Shown here one piece after another: positions 8,204 to 16,775 of a stretch of DNA of 64,000 bases. The notes beneath the pieces were generated by a model. The model was not told the origin of the DNA. It worked only from the letters and a program-made list of their open reading frames with translations, and made no database searches. The position numbers were made by a program, and so were the translations under genes. Each line of letters starts with the position of its first letter. Positions within the stretch are counted from its first letter, which is position 1. Source of the DNA: Paenibacillus sp. OV219 (GTDB taxonomy: Bacteria > Bacillota > Bacilli > Paenibacillales > Paenibacillaceae). The DNA lies in assembly GCF_900110075.1 (NCBI RefSeq), contig NZ_FOCJ01000001.1, positions 558,001-622,000 on the forward strand, given 5' to 3'.

Positions 8204-9232
8204 ATGTTTGGAACGAAAGATCTAGGAATTGACCTTGGCACAGCTAACACACTCGTCTATGTAAAAGGTAAAGGCATTGTCGTAAGAGAACCGTCCGTGG
8301 TAGCTCTGCGTACAGATACAAAAACGATTGAGGCCGTCGGCGAGCAAGCAAAGAAGATGATTGGTCGTACACCTGGCAACATTCGTGCGATTCGTCCGAT
8401 GAAGGACGGCGTTATCGCGGATTTCGAGACAACGTCGACAATGATCAAATACTTTATCCGCCAGGCGCAAAAGCAGCGTGGATTGTTCCCGCGCCATCCG
8501 AATGTGATGGTGTGTGTGCCGTCAGGCATTACTGCTGTTGAGCAGCGCGCCGTGAAGGACGCGACGGAACAAGCAGGCGCTCGCGAAGCGTTCACGATCG
8601 AAGAGCCGTTCGCGGCGGCAATCGGTGCGGACTTGCCAGTATGGGAGCCGACAGGCAGCATGGTTGTTGACATCGGCGGCGGTACGACAGAAGTGGCCGT
8701 TATTTCGCTCGGCGGTATCGTAACGAGCCGTTCGATCCGCATTGCCGGAGATGAAATGGACGAAGCGATTATGCAATACATCAAACGGATGTACAATCTC
8801 ATGATTGGCGAGCGGACTGCGGAGCAGTTGAAGATGGAGATCGGCTCTGCGCTGATAGGAGATCGGGCGGAAACGATCGAAATTCGCGGTCGTGATCTCG
8901 TAACAGGCTTGCCGAAGACGCTGCCGGTTTCGTCGGAAGAAATTTGCGATGCGCTGTCGGATACAGTGAATGCAATTGTCGAAGCAGTGAAGGTTACACT
9001 TGAGAAATGTCCACCAGAACTGTCAGCGGACATTATGGACCGCGGTATCGTTCTTACAGGCGGCGGTGCGCTGCTGAAGAATCTGGACAGGCTGTTGTCG
9101 CGTGAAACGGGTATGCCCGTTATCGTAGCAGAGAATCCGCTCGACTGCGTTGCAATCGGCACTGGCCGCGCACTTGACAATATTGATTTGTTTAAAACAC
9201 GCGGAGGCCCGGTTTCTCGTTCCAAAAGATAA
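8204..9232 (+). CDS. mreB: Rod shape-determining protein MreB
   Basis: The 342-residue actin homologue polymerises under the membrane and directs lateral-wall synthesis with MreC, MreD and RodA. Visible motifs are phosphate-1 [17 protein letters not shown] near the N terminus, phosphate-2 [19 protein letters not shown] near residue 155, and the adenosine loop [15 protein letters not shown] near 285. AGAAAGGAAG precedes the ATG. Length is as expected for MreB (about 337 in B. subtilis). It heads mreBCD. Confidence 0.98.
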   Translation: MFGTKDLGIDLGTANTLVYVKGKGIVVREPSVVALRTDTKTIEAVGEQAKKMIGRTPGNIRAIRPMKDGVIADFETTSTMIKYFIRQAQKQRGLFPRHPNVMVCVPSGITAVEQRAVKDATEQAGAREAFTIEEPFAAAIGADLPVWEPTGSMVVDIGGGTTEVAVISLGGIVTSRSIRIAGDEMDEAIMQYIKRMYNLMIGERTAEQLKMEIGSALIGDRAETIEIRGRDLVTGLPKTLPVSSEEICDALSDTVNAIVEAVKVTLEKCPPELSADIMDRGIVLTGGGALLKNLDRLLSRETGMPVIVAENPLDCVAIGTGRALDNIDLFKTRGGPVSRSKR

Positions 9233-9340
9233 ATCCGGCGTGTGGATCGATAGGGGAAAACGGATGAGCAACGTTGATTGTATTGAACGAACCAACGGGT
9301 TCGTTCCGCATTCAGCGCGGAATGGGCAGGTGTAGGGAAG

Positions 9341-10216
9341 TTGTTTAATTGGATGCGAAACAGACGGATGTTCGTCTTAATGATTGTGTTTATATTATTC
9401 GTTACGGTAATGGGCTTCTCCATCGGAGATCGAAAGAAGCTGACGTGGCCGGAGAACTTTGCGCTCGATTCCACCTCATTTGTGCAACAATGGTTGTACA
9501 GGCCCGCTGGTTATGTAGCGGGCTTGTTTCAAGATTTGTCGAACTTGCACAATATTTACAAGGAGAACGAAGAGCTTCGCATTGCAGCTGCGGCTTATGC
9601 CAGAGACAGCATTAAATTTAACCGAATCGATGCCGAGAATAAACGGCTTCAAGAAAAGCTGAATTTCACGGAGCGGCAGAAAAAACTGTATGACTACAAC
9701 TATTTGATTGCACAGGTAGTGGCAGTCAGCCAGGATCCGTATGATGATACGATTCGAATTAATCTGGGTTCCAAGGATGGAATTAAACCGAACATGGTGG
9801 TCGTTACGGATAAAGGCCTTGTCGGTCTTGTCAGCCGAGTGGATCCGTTCTTCTCGTCGGTTATGCCGATCACGAAGCTCAGTGATACGTCACCTGATAC
9901 GAAAGCCATCGCAGCGACAGTATTTGGCAAGGAGACCGATTCGTTTGGTATCGTCGATTCCTATGATCCGGAAACCGGCAAGCTGTTCATGTCGAAGATT
10001 TCCGAGCATGATCCACTCACCAAGGGCGATACGATCATTACATCGGGTCTAGGCAATGTCTTCCCGCGCGGAATGGTTATCGGTACCGTGGATTCCAGTC
10101 AGGTCGGCGACTTCGGCCTCACGTATACGGCAACGATTACGCCGGCAGCGGATTTCGACCATTTGACAGAGGTGTTTGTCGTGCAGCCTGCTGAGACAGG
10201 AGAGAGCGATAAATGA
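9341..10216 (+). CDS. mreC: Rod shape-determining protein MreC
   Basis: The 291-residue protein has one N-terminal membrane helix (about 9-27, MFVLMIVFILFVTVMGF). A coiled coil follows at about 65-110, then the extracytoplasmic beta domain (GSKDGIKPNMVVVTDKGLVG and GLGNVFPRGMVIGTV). It links MreB filaments to the penicillin-binding machinery. The start is a TTG preceded by GTAGGGAAG. The gene lies 108 bases after mreB and overlaps mreD by four bases, so it is translationally coupled. Confidence 0.95.
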   Translation: MFNWMRNRRMFVLMIVFILFVTVMGFSIGDRKKLTWPENFALDSTSFVQQWLYRPAGYVAGLFQDLSNLHNIYKENEELRIAAAAYARDSIKFNRIDAENKRLQEKLNFTERQKKLYDYNYLIAQVVAVSQDPYDDTIRINLGSKDGIKPNMVVVTDKGLVGLVSRVDPFFSSVMPITKLSDTSPDTKAIAATVFGKETDSFGIVDSYDPETGKLFMSKISEHDPLTKGDTIITSGLGNVFPRGMVIGTVDSSQVGDFGLTYTATITPAADFDHLTEVFVVQPAETGESDK

Positions 10217-10737
10217 GCATGCAGCGCATCGTTGGCGTCATGCTGCTGCTCTTCCTCATACAAGGCACCTTGTTCTATTGGTTCGTGCCAAGCAGCATGG
10301 TAGGGCGGATCGTCCCGCATTTTACGCTCGCTTTTGTCTTGTTTGCCGGGCTCTATCGCGGCAGACACTCCGCCTTGATCCTCGGCATGGCGTTCGGCTT
10401 ATTGCAGGATCTGGCTTTCTACGGACGCATTATTGGCATCCATTCGTTCACAATGGGACTTGTCGGTTATATGACAGGTCTTCTCTTGGAGCGTAGGAAG
10501 AGTACACTTCTGATGGCACTGACGATGATTGGCATGTCCACGCTTGTATATGACACGATCGTTTACTTTATCTATCGTGTATTTCGATTAACGAGCGAGA
10601 CGTATGAGTGGGCATTGTCTGAGCATATGGTTCCGAGCTTGTTCCTGCAGCTGCTCTTCTCACTAGCGATCTACGTGCCTGCGCGAAGATGGTTTGAGGG
10701 CAGCTTTGTTGCGAAGAGCGAAGAAGAAGAAACTTGA
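10213..10737 (+). CDS. mreD: Rod shape-determining protein MreD
   Basis: The 174-residue integral membrane protein has about five hydrophobic helices and the family features FAGLYRGRHSALILGMAFGLLQD and MTGLLLERRKS (first motif split as FAGLYRGRHSA / LILGMAFGLLQD). It belongs to the elongasome with MreC and RodA. Its ATG lies inside the mreC stop (ATGA), the usual coupling in mreBCD. Confidence 0.92.
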   Translation: MSMQRIVGVMLLLFLIQGTLFYWFVPSSMVGRIVPHFTLAFVLFAGLYRGRHSALILGMAFGLLQDLAFYGRIIGIHSFTMGLVGYMTGLLLERRKSTLLMALTMIGMSTLVYDTIVYFIYRVFRLTSETYEWALSEHMVPSLFLQLLFSLAIYVPARRWFEGSFVAKSEEEET

Positions 10738-10811
10738 CGAAAGTTGGCGCACCTGCCAGGCAGGAATCTGCACAGTTTCAAAGAATCGTATAGAGAAGGG
10801 GTGGGACGAGC

Positions 10812-11471
10812 GTGACCGAGAAGCAGCATATTACGATCAAAGGCGTCAAGGAAGGTCTCATCTTCCTTCTTGACGATAATTGCGAATTTTCCGCGCTTAT
10901 GGATGAGCTGCAGTTCAAATTGGAAAAATCGCACCAACAGCTGCTGTCAGGTCCTATCGTTCACGTTCAGGTGAAGCTCGGCACCCGCCAGGTAAGTGAA
11001 GAGGAGAGGGAACGGATCCGGTTAGCAATCCGGCAGCAGGGCAATCTGCTCGTGCAGTCGATTGAGAGTGAGCCACCGATCATTCCTCAGCTAGAGGATG
11101 GAAACAATTTGAAAGTGCTGACAGGTATCGTTCGCTCAGGCCAGACGCTTGAGCATGACGGTAATTTGCTGCTAATGGGCGATCTGAATCCAGGCGGCAC
11201 ACTGCTCTGCACGGGAGACATCTATGTGCTGGGTGCGCTACGAGGCTTAGCGCATGCAGGTTTCAAAGGCAAAGAAGAGGCCATTATTGCAGCTTCGCTG
11301 CTGAAACCAACGCAGCTTCGTATCAGCGGCGTTATCAGCCGGCCGCCAGATGAATGGATGACGGGTGATGCGGCAATGGAGTTCGCATACTTAAACGAAG
11401 GCGTTATGAAAATTGATAAAATGACACAGCTGCAGCGCTTGCGTAAGCTGCCGGTATTGTTTAGAGCTTAA
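10812..11471 (+). CDS. minC: Septum site-determining protein MinC
   Basis: The 219-residue FtsZ inhibitor has an N-terminal domain beginning ITIKGVKEGLIFLLDDN. Its C-terminal beta-helix domain is typical: RSGQTLEHDGNLLLMGDLNPGG, then GDIYVLGALRGLAHAG and EFAYLNEGVMKIDK. MinC acts with MinD at the membrane to prevent polar septa. The start is a GTG preceded by GAAGGGGTGGGACGAGC. It is 74 bases after mreD and is followed by minD. Confidence 0.95.
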   Translation: MTEKQHITIKGVKEGLIFLLDDNCEFSALMDELQFKLEKSHQQLLSGPIVHVQVKLGTRQVSEEERERIRLAIRQQGNLLVQSIESEPPIIPQLEDGNNLKVLTGIVRSGQTLEHDGNLLLMGDLNPGGTLLCTGDIYVLGALRGLAHAGFKGKEEAIIAASLLKPTQLRISGVISRPPDEWMTGDAAMEFAYLNEGVMKIDKMTQLQRLRKLPVLFRA

Positions 11472-11495
11472 GTAGTAAGGCGGGGAGTGTTGATC

Positions 11496-12287
11496 ATGGG
11501 AGAAGCGATTGTAGTAACTTCAGGCAAAGGCGGCGTCGGCAAGACGACGACGTCTGCCAATATCGGAACTGCGCTTGCTTTGCTGGGGAAGAAAGTGTGC
11601 ATGGTAGACACGGATATCGGCCTCCGCAATTTGGATGTAGTAATGGGGCTGGAGAACCGGATTATTTATGACTTGATTGATGTAGCGGAAGGCCGCTGTA
11701 GATTGAATCAAGCGCTTGTGAAGGACAAACGCTTCGATGAGCTTTATATGCTGCCTGCTGCCCAGACAAAAGATAAAACGGATGTGTCTCCAGAGCAAGT
11801 GAAAGAGATGGTGCTTGAGCTGAAGAAGGAATTCGATTATGTCATTATCGATTGTCCTGCAGGCATTGAGCAAGGCTTCCGGAACGCGGTTGCTGGAGCA
11901 GACAAGGCGATTGTCGTGACAACACCGGAGAATGCGGCTGTTCGTGACGCGGATCGTGTAATCGGCTTGTTGGAGCAGACGCATATTCCAGCGAGACTCG
12001 TCATTAATCGCATACGCGCTAACATGGTTCGCAGTGGAGAAATGCTGGATATTGATGAAATTTGCCAAGTATTAGCCATTGATTTGCTCGGCATCGTGCC
12101 GGATGATGAGAAAGTAATCCGCTCGGCTAATGCTGGCGAGCCGACGGTTATGGATCCGTCATCACGCGCGGCGATTGCATATCGCAACATTGCGCGGCGG
12201 ATGCTTGGCGATATGGTGCCACTTATGCCGCTCGAGGAGAAATCCGGGGTTATTAAGCGGTTTCGCAAGTTCCTTGGAATAGGATGA
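11496..12287 (+). CDS. minD: Septum site-determining protein MinD
   Basis: This 263-residue ParA/MinD-type ATPase has the deviant Walker A VTSGKGGVGKTTTSANIG at residues 7-24 and the switch motif DTDIGLRNLDVVMG. VIIDCPAGIEQGF is its Walker B region. A C-terminal amphipathic membrane-targeting helix reads GVIKRFRKFLGIG. The ATG at 11496 has GGGGAG eight bases upstream; an in-frame start nine bases earlier is less well placed. No MinE is seen; in B. subtilis DivIVA and MinJ position MinCD instead. Confidence 0.97.
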   Translation: MGEAIVVTSGKGGVGKTTTSANIGTALALLGKKVCMVDTDIGLRNLDVVMGLENRIIYDLIDVAEGRCRLNQALVKDKRFDELYMLPAAQTKDKTDVSPEQVKEMVLELKKEFDYVIIDCPAGIEQGFRNAVAGADKAIVVTTPENAAVRDADRVIGLLEQTHIPARLVINRIRANMVRSGEMLDIDEICQVLAIDLLGIVPDDEKVIRSANAGEPTVMDPSSRAAIAYRNIARRMLGDMVPLMPLEEKSGVIKRFRKFLGIG

Positions 12288-12294
12288 TTACGCA

Positions 12295-13443
12295 GTGCTA
12301 AATAAACTTAAAAAAGTGGACCTCGGCATGATTATCATCCTGCTTGCCTTCATGGTCGTCAGTACGCTTCTGGTCCACAGTGCCACCTACGGCAATCCCG
12401 ATTACGCGAACTATGATCTGAAAACGCTGATTTTCTACGGATTAGGATTCTCGGTCGCACTCGGCTCTACTTTTTTTGACTATCGTCTATTTCTGAAAGC
12501 TTGGTGGGTGCTTTACGCGATCGGTGTTATACTGCTCGTGATCGTTTATTTCACCGCACCGGAGATTAACGGTGCGAAGAGCTGGTTCATGCTGCCAGGC
12601 GGCCTCCAATTCCAGCCTGCTGAGATGGTAAAGATCATTCTGATCATCACGGTAGCTTTCCTGATGGGAAGAAGGCAAGGAGATCCGCTGCGAGTTAGAC
12701 AGGATTTACTGGTTGTTGCCGCATTCTCGTTCTTACCTTTCATGCTCGTTATGATTCAGCCTGACCTCGGCAACGCGATCATCTATCTGGTTATCGTCCT
12801 TGGCATGCTCTGGATCGGCAATGTGCGCTATACGCATGTATTGCTAGGTATAACGATTATTGCAGGCGGACTCGTCCTGTTTATCTTCTTGTTCAACACC
12901 TACAATAAGCAGATTCACGATTACTTGCTAGATGCCCATAAGGTACACTGGTATGAACGGATTAACGGCTTCATTAACCCGGAAACGGCGTCGGAGAAGG
13001 AGATCTACCAAGCGAGCAAAGCGAAAATTGCTATCGGCTCGGGCGGACTCACCGGCGATGGCTACATGAAGGGTGAATCGAAGAACCGGAAGTTCATTCC
13101 GTATCCATACTCGGATGCGATCTTCGTCGTCATTGGCGAGGAGTTCGGCTTCCAAGGTGCCGCCGTCGTACTGATGCTCTACTTCTTACTGATCTACAGG
13201 ATGATCATAATCGCGTTCCAATGTTATGACTTGAAGGGCTCTTTTATCATCATCGGAATTGTTTCGATGTACGTCTTTCAAGTCTTCCAGAACATTGGTA
13301 TGATGATTGGTCTCATGCCGATTACGGGCATTACGCTTCCATTCATTAGTTATGGTGGTACATCGCTGCTGCTCAATATGCTTTGCATTGGACTCGTTTT
13401 CAGTGTTAAAGCACATCAAGAGAAATACCAAATGGCCACTTAA
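12295..13443 (+). CDS. rodA: RodA-type SEDS peptidoglycan glycosyltransferase
   Basis: The 382-residue polytopic protein of the FtsW/RodA/SpoVE family polymerises lipid II into glycan. Hallmarks are GGLQFQPAEMVKIILI, the catalytic-region segment MIQPDLGNAIIYL near residue 155, and the C-terminal GLMPITGITLPFISYGGTSLL (split as GLMPITGITLP / FISYGGTSLL). It opens with a GTG directly after minD, with only a weak ribosome-binding site, which suggests coupling. B. subtilis has rodA elsewhere, so its place behind mreBCD-minCD clusters the elongation enzyme with its cytoskeleton. SpoVE is an alternative name, but the company of mre genes favours RodA. Confidence 0.9.
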   Translation: MLNKLKKVDLGMIIILLAFMVVSTLLVHSATYGNPDYANYDLKTLIFYGLGFSVALGSTFFDYRLFLKAWWVLYAIGVILLVIVYFTAPEINGAKSWFMLPGGLQFQPAEMVKIILIITVAFLMGRRQGDPLRVRQDLLVVAAFSFLPFMLVMIQPDLGNAIIYLVIVLGMLWIGNVRYTHVLLGITIIAGGLVLFIFLFNTYNKQIHDYLLDAHKVHWYERINGFINPETASEKEIYQASKAKIAIGSGGLTGDGYMKGESKNRKFIPYPYSDAIFVVIGEEFGFQGAAVVLMLYFLLIYRMIIIAFQCYDLKGSFIIIGIVSMYVFQVFQNIGMMIGLMPITGITLPFISYGGTSLLLNMLCIGLVFSVKAHQEKYQMAT

Positions 13444-13458
13444 ACGGCCGCCAAGCCT

Positions 13459-13490
13459 AAACCGTCTTGCGTTCGCGCAAGGCGGTTTTT
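13459..13490 (+). terminator. Terminator after rodA
   Basis: AACCGTCTTGCG pairs with CGCAAGGCGGTT around a TTCG loop and is followed by a T run. It ends the minCD-rodA unit. Confidence 0.85.
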
Positions 13491-13592
13491 GTGCTTTTAT
13501 CCGATTGTAGCTTGGCCTCACGCTCCAACATAACTGTACATGCCCCCACATATACATAAGCGAACAAGCTGCAAAATGTTGGAGGGATAGCT

Positions 13593-14621
13593 ATGGATAC
13601 GAAAAGCAGTATTCGCGAGCGTAGAGCAGAGCGGATCAGGCGGATTATGGAAGAGAACCGTCATGCCAAGCCACAGCAGCCGCTGCCGCAGCTGAAGGCG
13701 CTGCCCGGGTCGCAACGACCGCAGCAGTATCAGCTGGATTATCAGCAGCAGGATCAGCAGCAGCAACAGAAGTCGCATCCGCTTCAGAATAATAAGCTGC
13801 AGGCATTACCGGCGAAGACAGCAGAAGCGTCTTACGAGCAGACGCCGCAGAATGAATATGATGATCCGGAGCAGCTGTGGAAAGCGAATCCGAACCCATG
13901 GGAAAGTGCAGGATGGCGCATTGCACCGTTGCCGAGCAAATACGACCGAGATGGCAAGTCTGGAGGTCCGAAAGCTCCGCAACCACCACAACAGCGGTTT
14001 GCTTTTGTCATTCGCGGGTTATTTATTCAATCTGCTATTTCCGTTGCGCTGTTTATTATCGTCTTCGGCATGTTTAAGCTGGACGTGCCTATCGCGAAGA
14101 AAGGGCAGGAGGTCGTAACCGCTGCCTTAACGGAGCAGATGGACTTCGATGCCGCAGCACGGTTGTACAAGGACATGTTTGCCGGTGCTCCGTCATTCAT
14201 TCCGTTATTCGGCAGCCATGACGACCCAAAGACCCAGGTCACTGAAGGAGCAGTGGAGCTGCCCATTGTCGCACCGCTCATCAATGGTAGTGTGGTCCGA
14301 TCATTTGCTGAAACGTTAAGCGGTGTAGAGATCGTCGGTCAACCCTCGCAGGAGGTGCTGACGGCGGAAACTGGCAGAGTCATTAATGTGACCAATGACG
14401 GTGAGACCGGTGTGACCGTCGTCATCCAGCACGCGAATAATCGTGTGACCGTATATGGTCATCTCGGCGAAGTGAAAGTTGCCGTCAATGACTGGCTTGA
14501 AGCGGGAACGAAGCTTGGTCAACTCCCGGCAGCTCAAGAGGGGCAGCAAAGCTTGTTATTTTTTGCGGTGAAGGAGAAAGGCAAGTACGTCAATCCCGCT
14601 GACGTCGTTCCGCTTGATTAA
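13593..14621 (+). CDS. spoIVFA: Stage IV sporulation protein FA (M23-like)
   Basis: The 342-residue protein has a charged N terminus, a Gln-rich linker (about 28-60), one membrane helix (about 141-163) and a C-terminal M23/LytM-like domain (about 250-335, with VTVYGHLGEVKVAVNDWLEAG split as VTVYGHLGEVKVAV / NDWLEAG). SpoIVFA holds the pro-sigma-K protease SpoIVFB and BofA in the outer forespore membrane and keeps the protease inactive until a forespore signal arrives. Only part of the M23 zinc ligand set is obvious, so catalysis is doubtful. GGAGGGATAGCT precedes the ATG. The gene overlaps spoIVFB by eight bases. Confidence 0.88.
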   Translation: MDTKSSIRERRAERIRRIMEENRHAKPQQPLPQLKALPGSQRPQQYQLDYQQQDQQQQQKSHPLQNNKLQALPAKTAEASYEQTPQNEYDDPEQLWKANPNPWESAGWRIAPLPSKYDRDGKSGGPKAPQPPQQRFAFVIRGLFIQSAISVALFIIVFGMFKLDVPIAKKGQEVVTAALTEQMDFDAAARLYKDMFAGAPSFIPLFGSHDDPKTQVTEGAVELPIVAPLINGSVVRSFAETLSGVEIVGQPSQEVLTAETGRVINVTNDGETGVTVVIQHANNRVTVYGHLGEVKVAVNDWLEAGTKLGQLPAAQEGQQSLLFFAVKEKGKYVNPADVVPLD

Positions 14622-15501
14622 GTTTGGCGGCATTCGGTGGTCCGTTCATCCGCTGTTCGTGCTCGTCATGCTAGCGTCGGTAATTACGGGGTATTTTGTC
14701 GAGCTATTAACTTTGTTTGTCATCGTTCTGGTGCATGAGCTCGGACATGTCATAACGGCTAGAGGCTTTGACTGGAATGTTCGCGAGATCAAGCTGCTGC
14801 CGTTCGGCGGCGTCGCTGAGGTTGAGGATGGAAGCGGGCTTCCGGCGAAGGAAGAAGCGATTGTGGCGATTGCTGGACCTTTGCAGAACGTCTGGATGGC
14901 GGGCATCGCATATCTATTTGGTCGATTCGGTCTGTGGAGTCACGAATGGGCCGATTATGTTTGCCAAGCGAACATCATGATAGGGCTGTTTAATTTGCTG
15001 CCGATACTGCCGCTTGATGGCGGAAAGCTCATGCAGGCGGCGTTCAGCCGAACGCTTACATTCCACAGCACATTAGTGTGGGGCGCGCGCATTAGCTTGC
15101 TCTTCAGTGCTCTCATGCTCATCTACGCGGTCGTTCCAGCGATTCTTAGCGGAAATGCTATCCATCTGCATATGAACCTGATCGCTGTTGGCATATTCCT
15201 CCTGCTTACGAATTGGACGGCATATCGGAACATTCCCTTTCTATTCATTCGATTCCTCACGAATCGGGCTGTCTCGTCATCAAGGTCAATCGCACGCGGC
15301 GTCTGGGCGCTGCCGATCGTCATTCCGAAAGGCTATACCATTCTTGCTGCGCTTCGATTGTTCAAGAGGGACAGCTATCATCTCATCGTCGTCATGGAGG
15401 AGAAAGGGGACATCATCGGCGTGCTGCCGGAGCAGCGGCTTGTGAATGGATTTCTGTCTGATGGACGGGCTGACCGTGCAGTGCTCGAGCTTTTCATGTA
15501 G
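14614..15501 (+). CDS. spoIVFB: Stage IV sporulation intramembrane metalloprotease FB
   Basis: The 295-residue site-2-protease family (M50B) enzyme cleaves pro-sigma-K in the mother cell. The zinc motif HELGH is at residues 41-45 inside a hydrophobic helix. The third-ligand motif NLLPILPLDGGK is at about 127-138, with D135 the likely ligand. A C-terminal CBS-like cytoplasmic part follows (residues about 225-295), which in the family senses ATP. The start is a TTG overlapping the end of spoIVFA. BofC, another part of this checkpoint, is encoded at 29906. Confidence 0.94.
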   Translation: MIKFGGIRWSVHPLFVLVMLASVITGYFVELLTLFVIVLVHELGHVITARGFDWNVREIKLLPFGGVAEVEDGSGLPAKEEAIVAIAGPLQNVWMAGIAYLFGRFGLWSHEWADYVCQANIMIGLFNLLPILPLDGGKLMQAAFSRTLTFHSTLVWGARISLLFSALMLIYAVVPAILSGNAIHLHMNLIAVGIFLLLTNWTAYRNIPFLFIRFLTNRAVSSSRSIARGVWALPIVIPKGYTILAALRLFKRDSYHLIVVMEEKGDIIGVLPEQRLVNGFLSDGRADRAVLELFM

Positions 15502-15544
15502 AATAAAGTATCAGTAAAGATCGACTGAGTAGGAGGTCGTTCAT

Positions 15545-16750
15545 ATGAAACGAATGCTGGTACAGAAACAGAAGGAGTCGCTGAAGATCGCAGTGGTGGA
15601 TCAAGAGCGTCTGTTTGAATTTTATATGGAAAAAAGCGAGAGCGCGGGGCAACTGGTTGGCAGCATATATAAAGCAAAAGTCGTCAATGTGCTGCCAGGC
15701 ATGCAGGCGGCTTTCGTCGATATAGGGCTAACGAAGAATGCGTTCCTCTACATTGATGATGTGCTTCATCCTCACCTCGAGAAGCAGAGCAAAGAGAAGC
15801 CGCAGATTAGTCAGCTGCTCCGAGTTGGACAAGAACTTACCGTTCAAGTGATTAAGGAGCCGCTTGGCGGAAAAGGTGCGCGGGTCACGACACATTTCTC
15901 GCTGCCAGGCCGATTCCTCGTATACATGCCGATTGCTGATTATGTAGGTGTATCAAAGAAGGTGTCAACTGACGCAGAGCGTCATCGACTTCGCGTCATT
16001 GGCGAACAGATTAGGCAAGCGGAGGAAGGCGTCATTATGAGAACCGCAGCTGATGGCGAGAGCAGCGATTCTCTGGCGAATGACGTTCAGTTTCTGCGTG
16101 AATTGTGGTTGCGAATCGAAGGGACTGCCCAAACGGCTTCTGCTCCTGCATTGCTGCATCGTGAGGCAGATCTCGTGCACCGGCTCGTGCGTGATTTACT
16201 TACATCAGAGATGGACGAGGTATGGATAGACGATAGAACTGCATATGAGCAGACTGAAACCATAATGAAACAGATGGCCCAAGCGATGCTGCCAAGACTG
16301 CGGCTATTCGAGAAACAAGGAAGTACAGCTTCGCTCTTCCATCAGTATCGGATTCATGAGCAGCTGCACGATGCGTTCGAACGGCGTTATCGGTTGAAGT
16401 GCGGCGGCGATCTAGTCTGGGATCAGACCGAGGCGTTGACTGTTATTGATGTGAACACAGGCAAGTTCGTAGGGACGAGCGACCTGGAGGATACCGTCTT
16501 CCGTACCAATCTGGAGGCGGCTGAGCAAATTGCCAGATTGCTGCGTATTCGCGATGTCGGCGGCATTATTATTGTTGATTTTATCGATATGGAGAAAGAA
16601 GAGCATCGCGAGCAAGTGATGCAACTACTTGAGCGTCATGTTAGAGCGGATCGGACCAAGTGCCAAGTTGTAGGCTGGACAAGGCTCGGCCTTCTGGAGA
16701 TGACGAGGAAGAAAGTGCGGGAGCAGAGCGGTTACCCAGGCGACAAATGA
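15545..16750 (+). CDS. RNase G/E-family ribonuclease lacking the zinc-link motif
   Basis: The 401-residue protein has an S1 domain (about 35-120, GSIYKAKVVNVLPGMQAAFVD) and the RNase E/G catalytic region. The magnesium aspartates correspond to D302 (TVIDVNTGKFVG) and D345 (IIVDFIDM). It ends at LLEMTRKKVREQSG, where E. coli RNase E/G continue into a CPxC zinc link and further domains. It is therefore shorter than E. coli RNase G (489). TAGGAGGTCGTTCAT precedes the ATG. It follows spoIVFB by 43 bases, where B. subtilis has rplU nearby and no RNase E/G gene. Confidence 0.88.
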   Translation: MKRMLVQKQKESLKIAVVDQERLFEFYMEKSESAGQLVGSIYKAKVVNVLPGMQAAFVDIGLTKNAFLYIDDVLHPHLEKQSKEKPQISQLLRVGQELTVQVIKEPLGGKGARVTTHFSLPGRFLVYMPIADYVGVSKKVSTDAERHRLRVIGEQIRQAEEGVIMRTAADGESSDSLANDVQFLRELWLRIEGTAQTASAPALLHREADLVHRLVRDLLTSEMDEVWIDDRTAYEQTETIMKQMAQAMLPRLRLFEKQGSTASLFHQYRIHEQLHDAFERRYRLKCGGDLVWDQTEALTVIDVNTGKFVGTSDLEDTVFRTNLEAAEQIARLLRIRDVGGIIIVDFIDMEKEEHREQVMQLLERHVRADRTKCQVVGWTRLGLLEMTRKKVREQSGYPGDK

Positions 16751-16775
16751 GGACTTGCATAGACCTATAATGGCG

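Noticed and set aside
8257..9474. Long minus-strand frame (405 codons) opposite mreB
   Set aside because: It is the codon-structure shadow of mreB; the product is Ser/Ile/Pro-rich without any family motif or ribosome-binding site.
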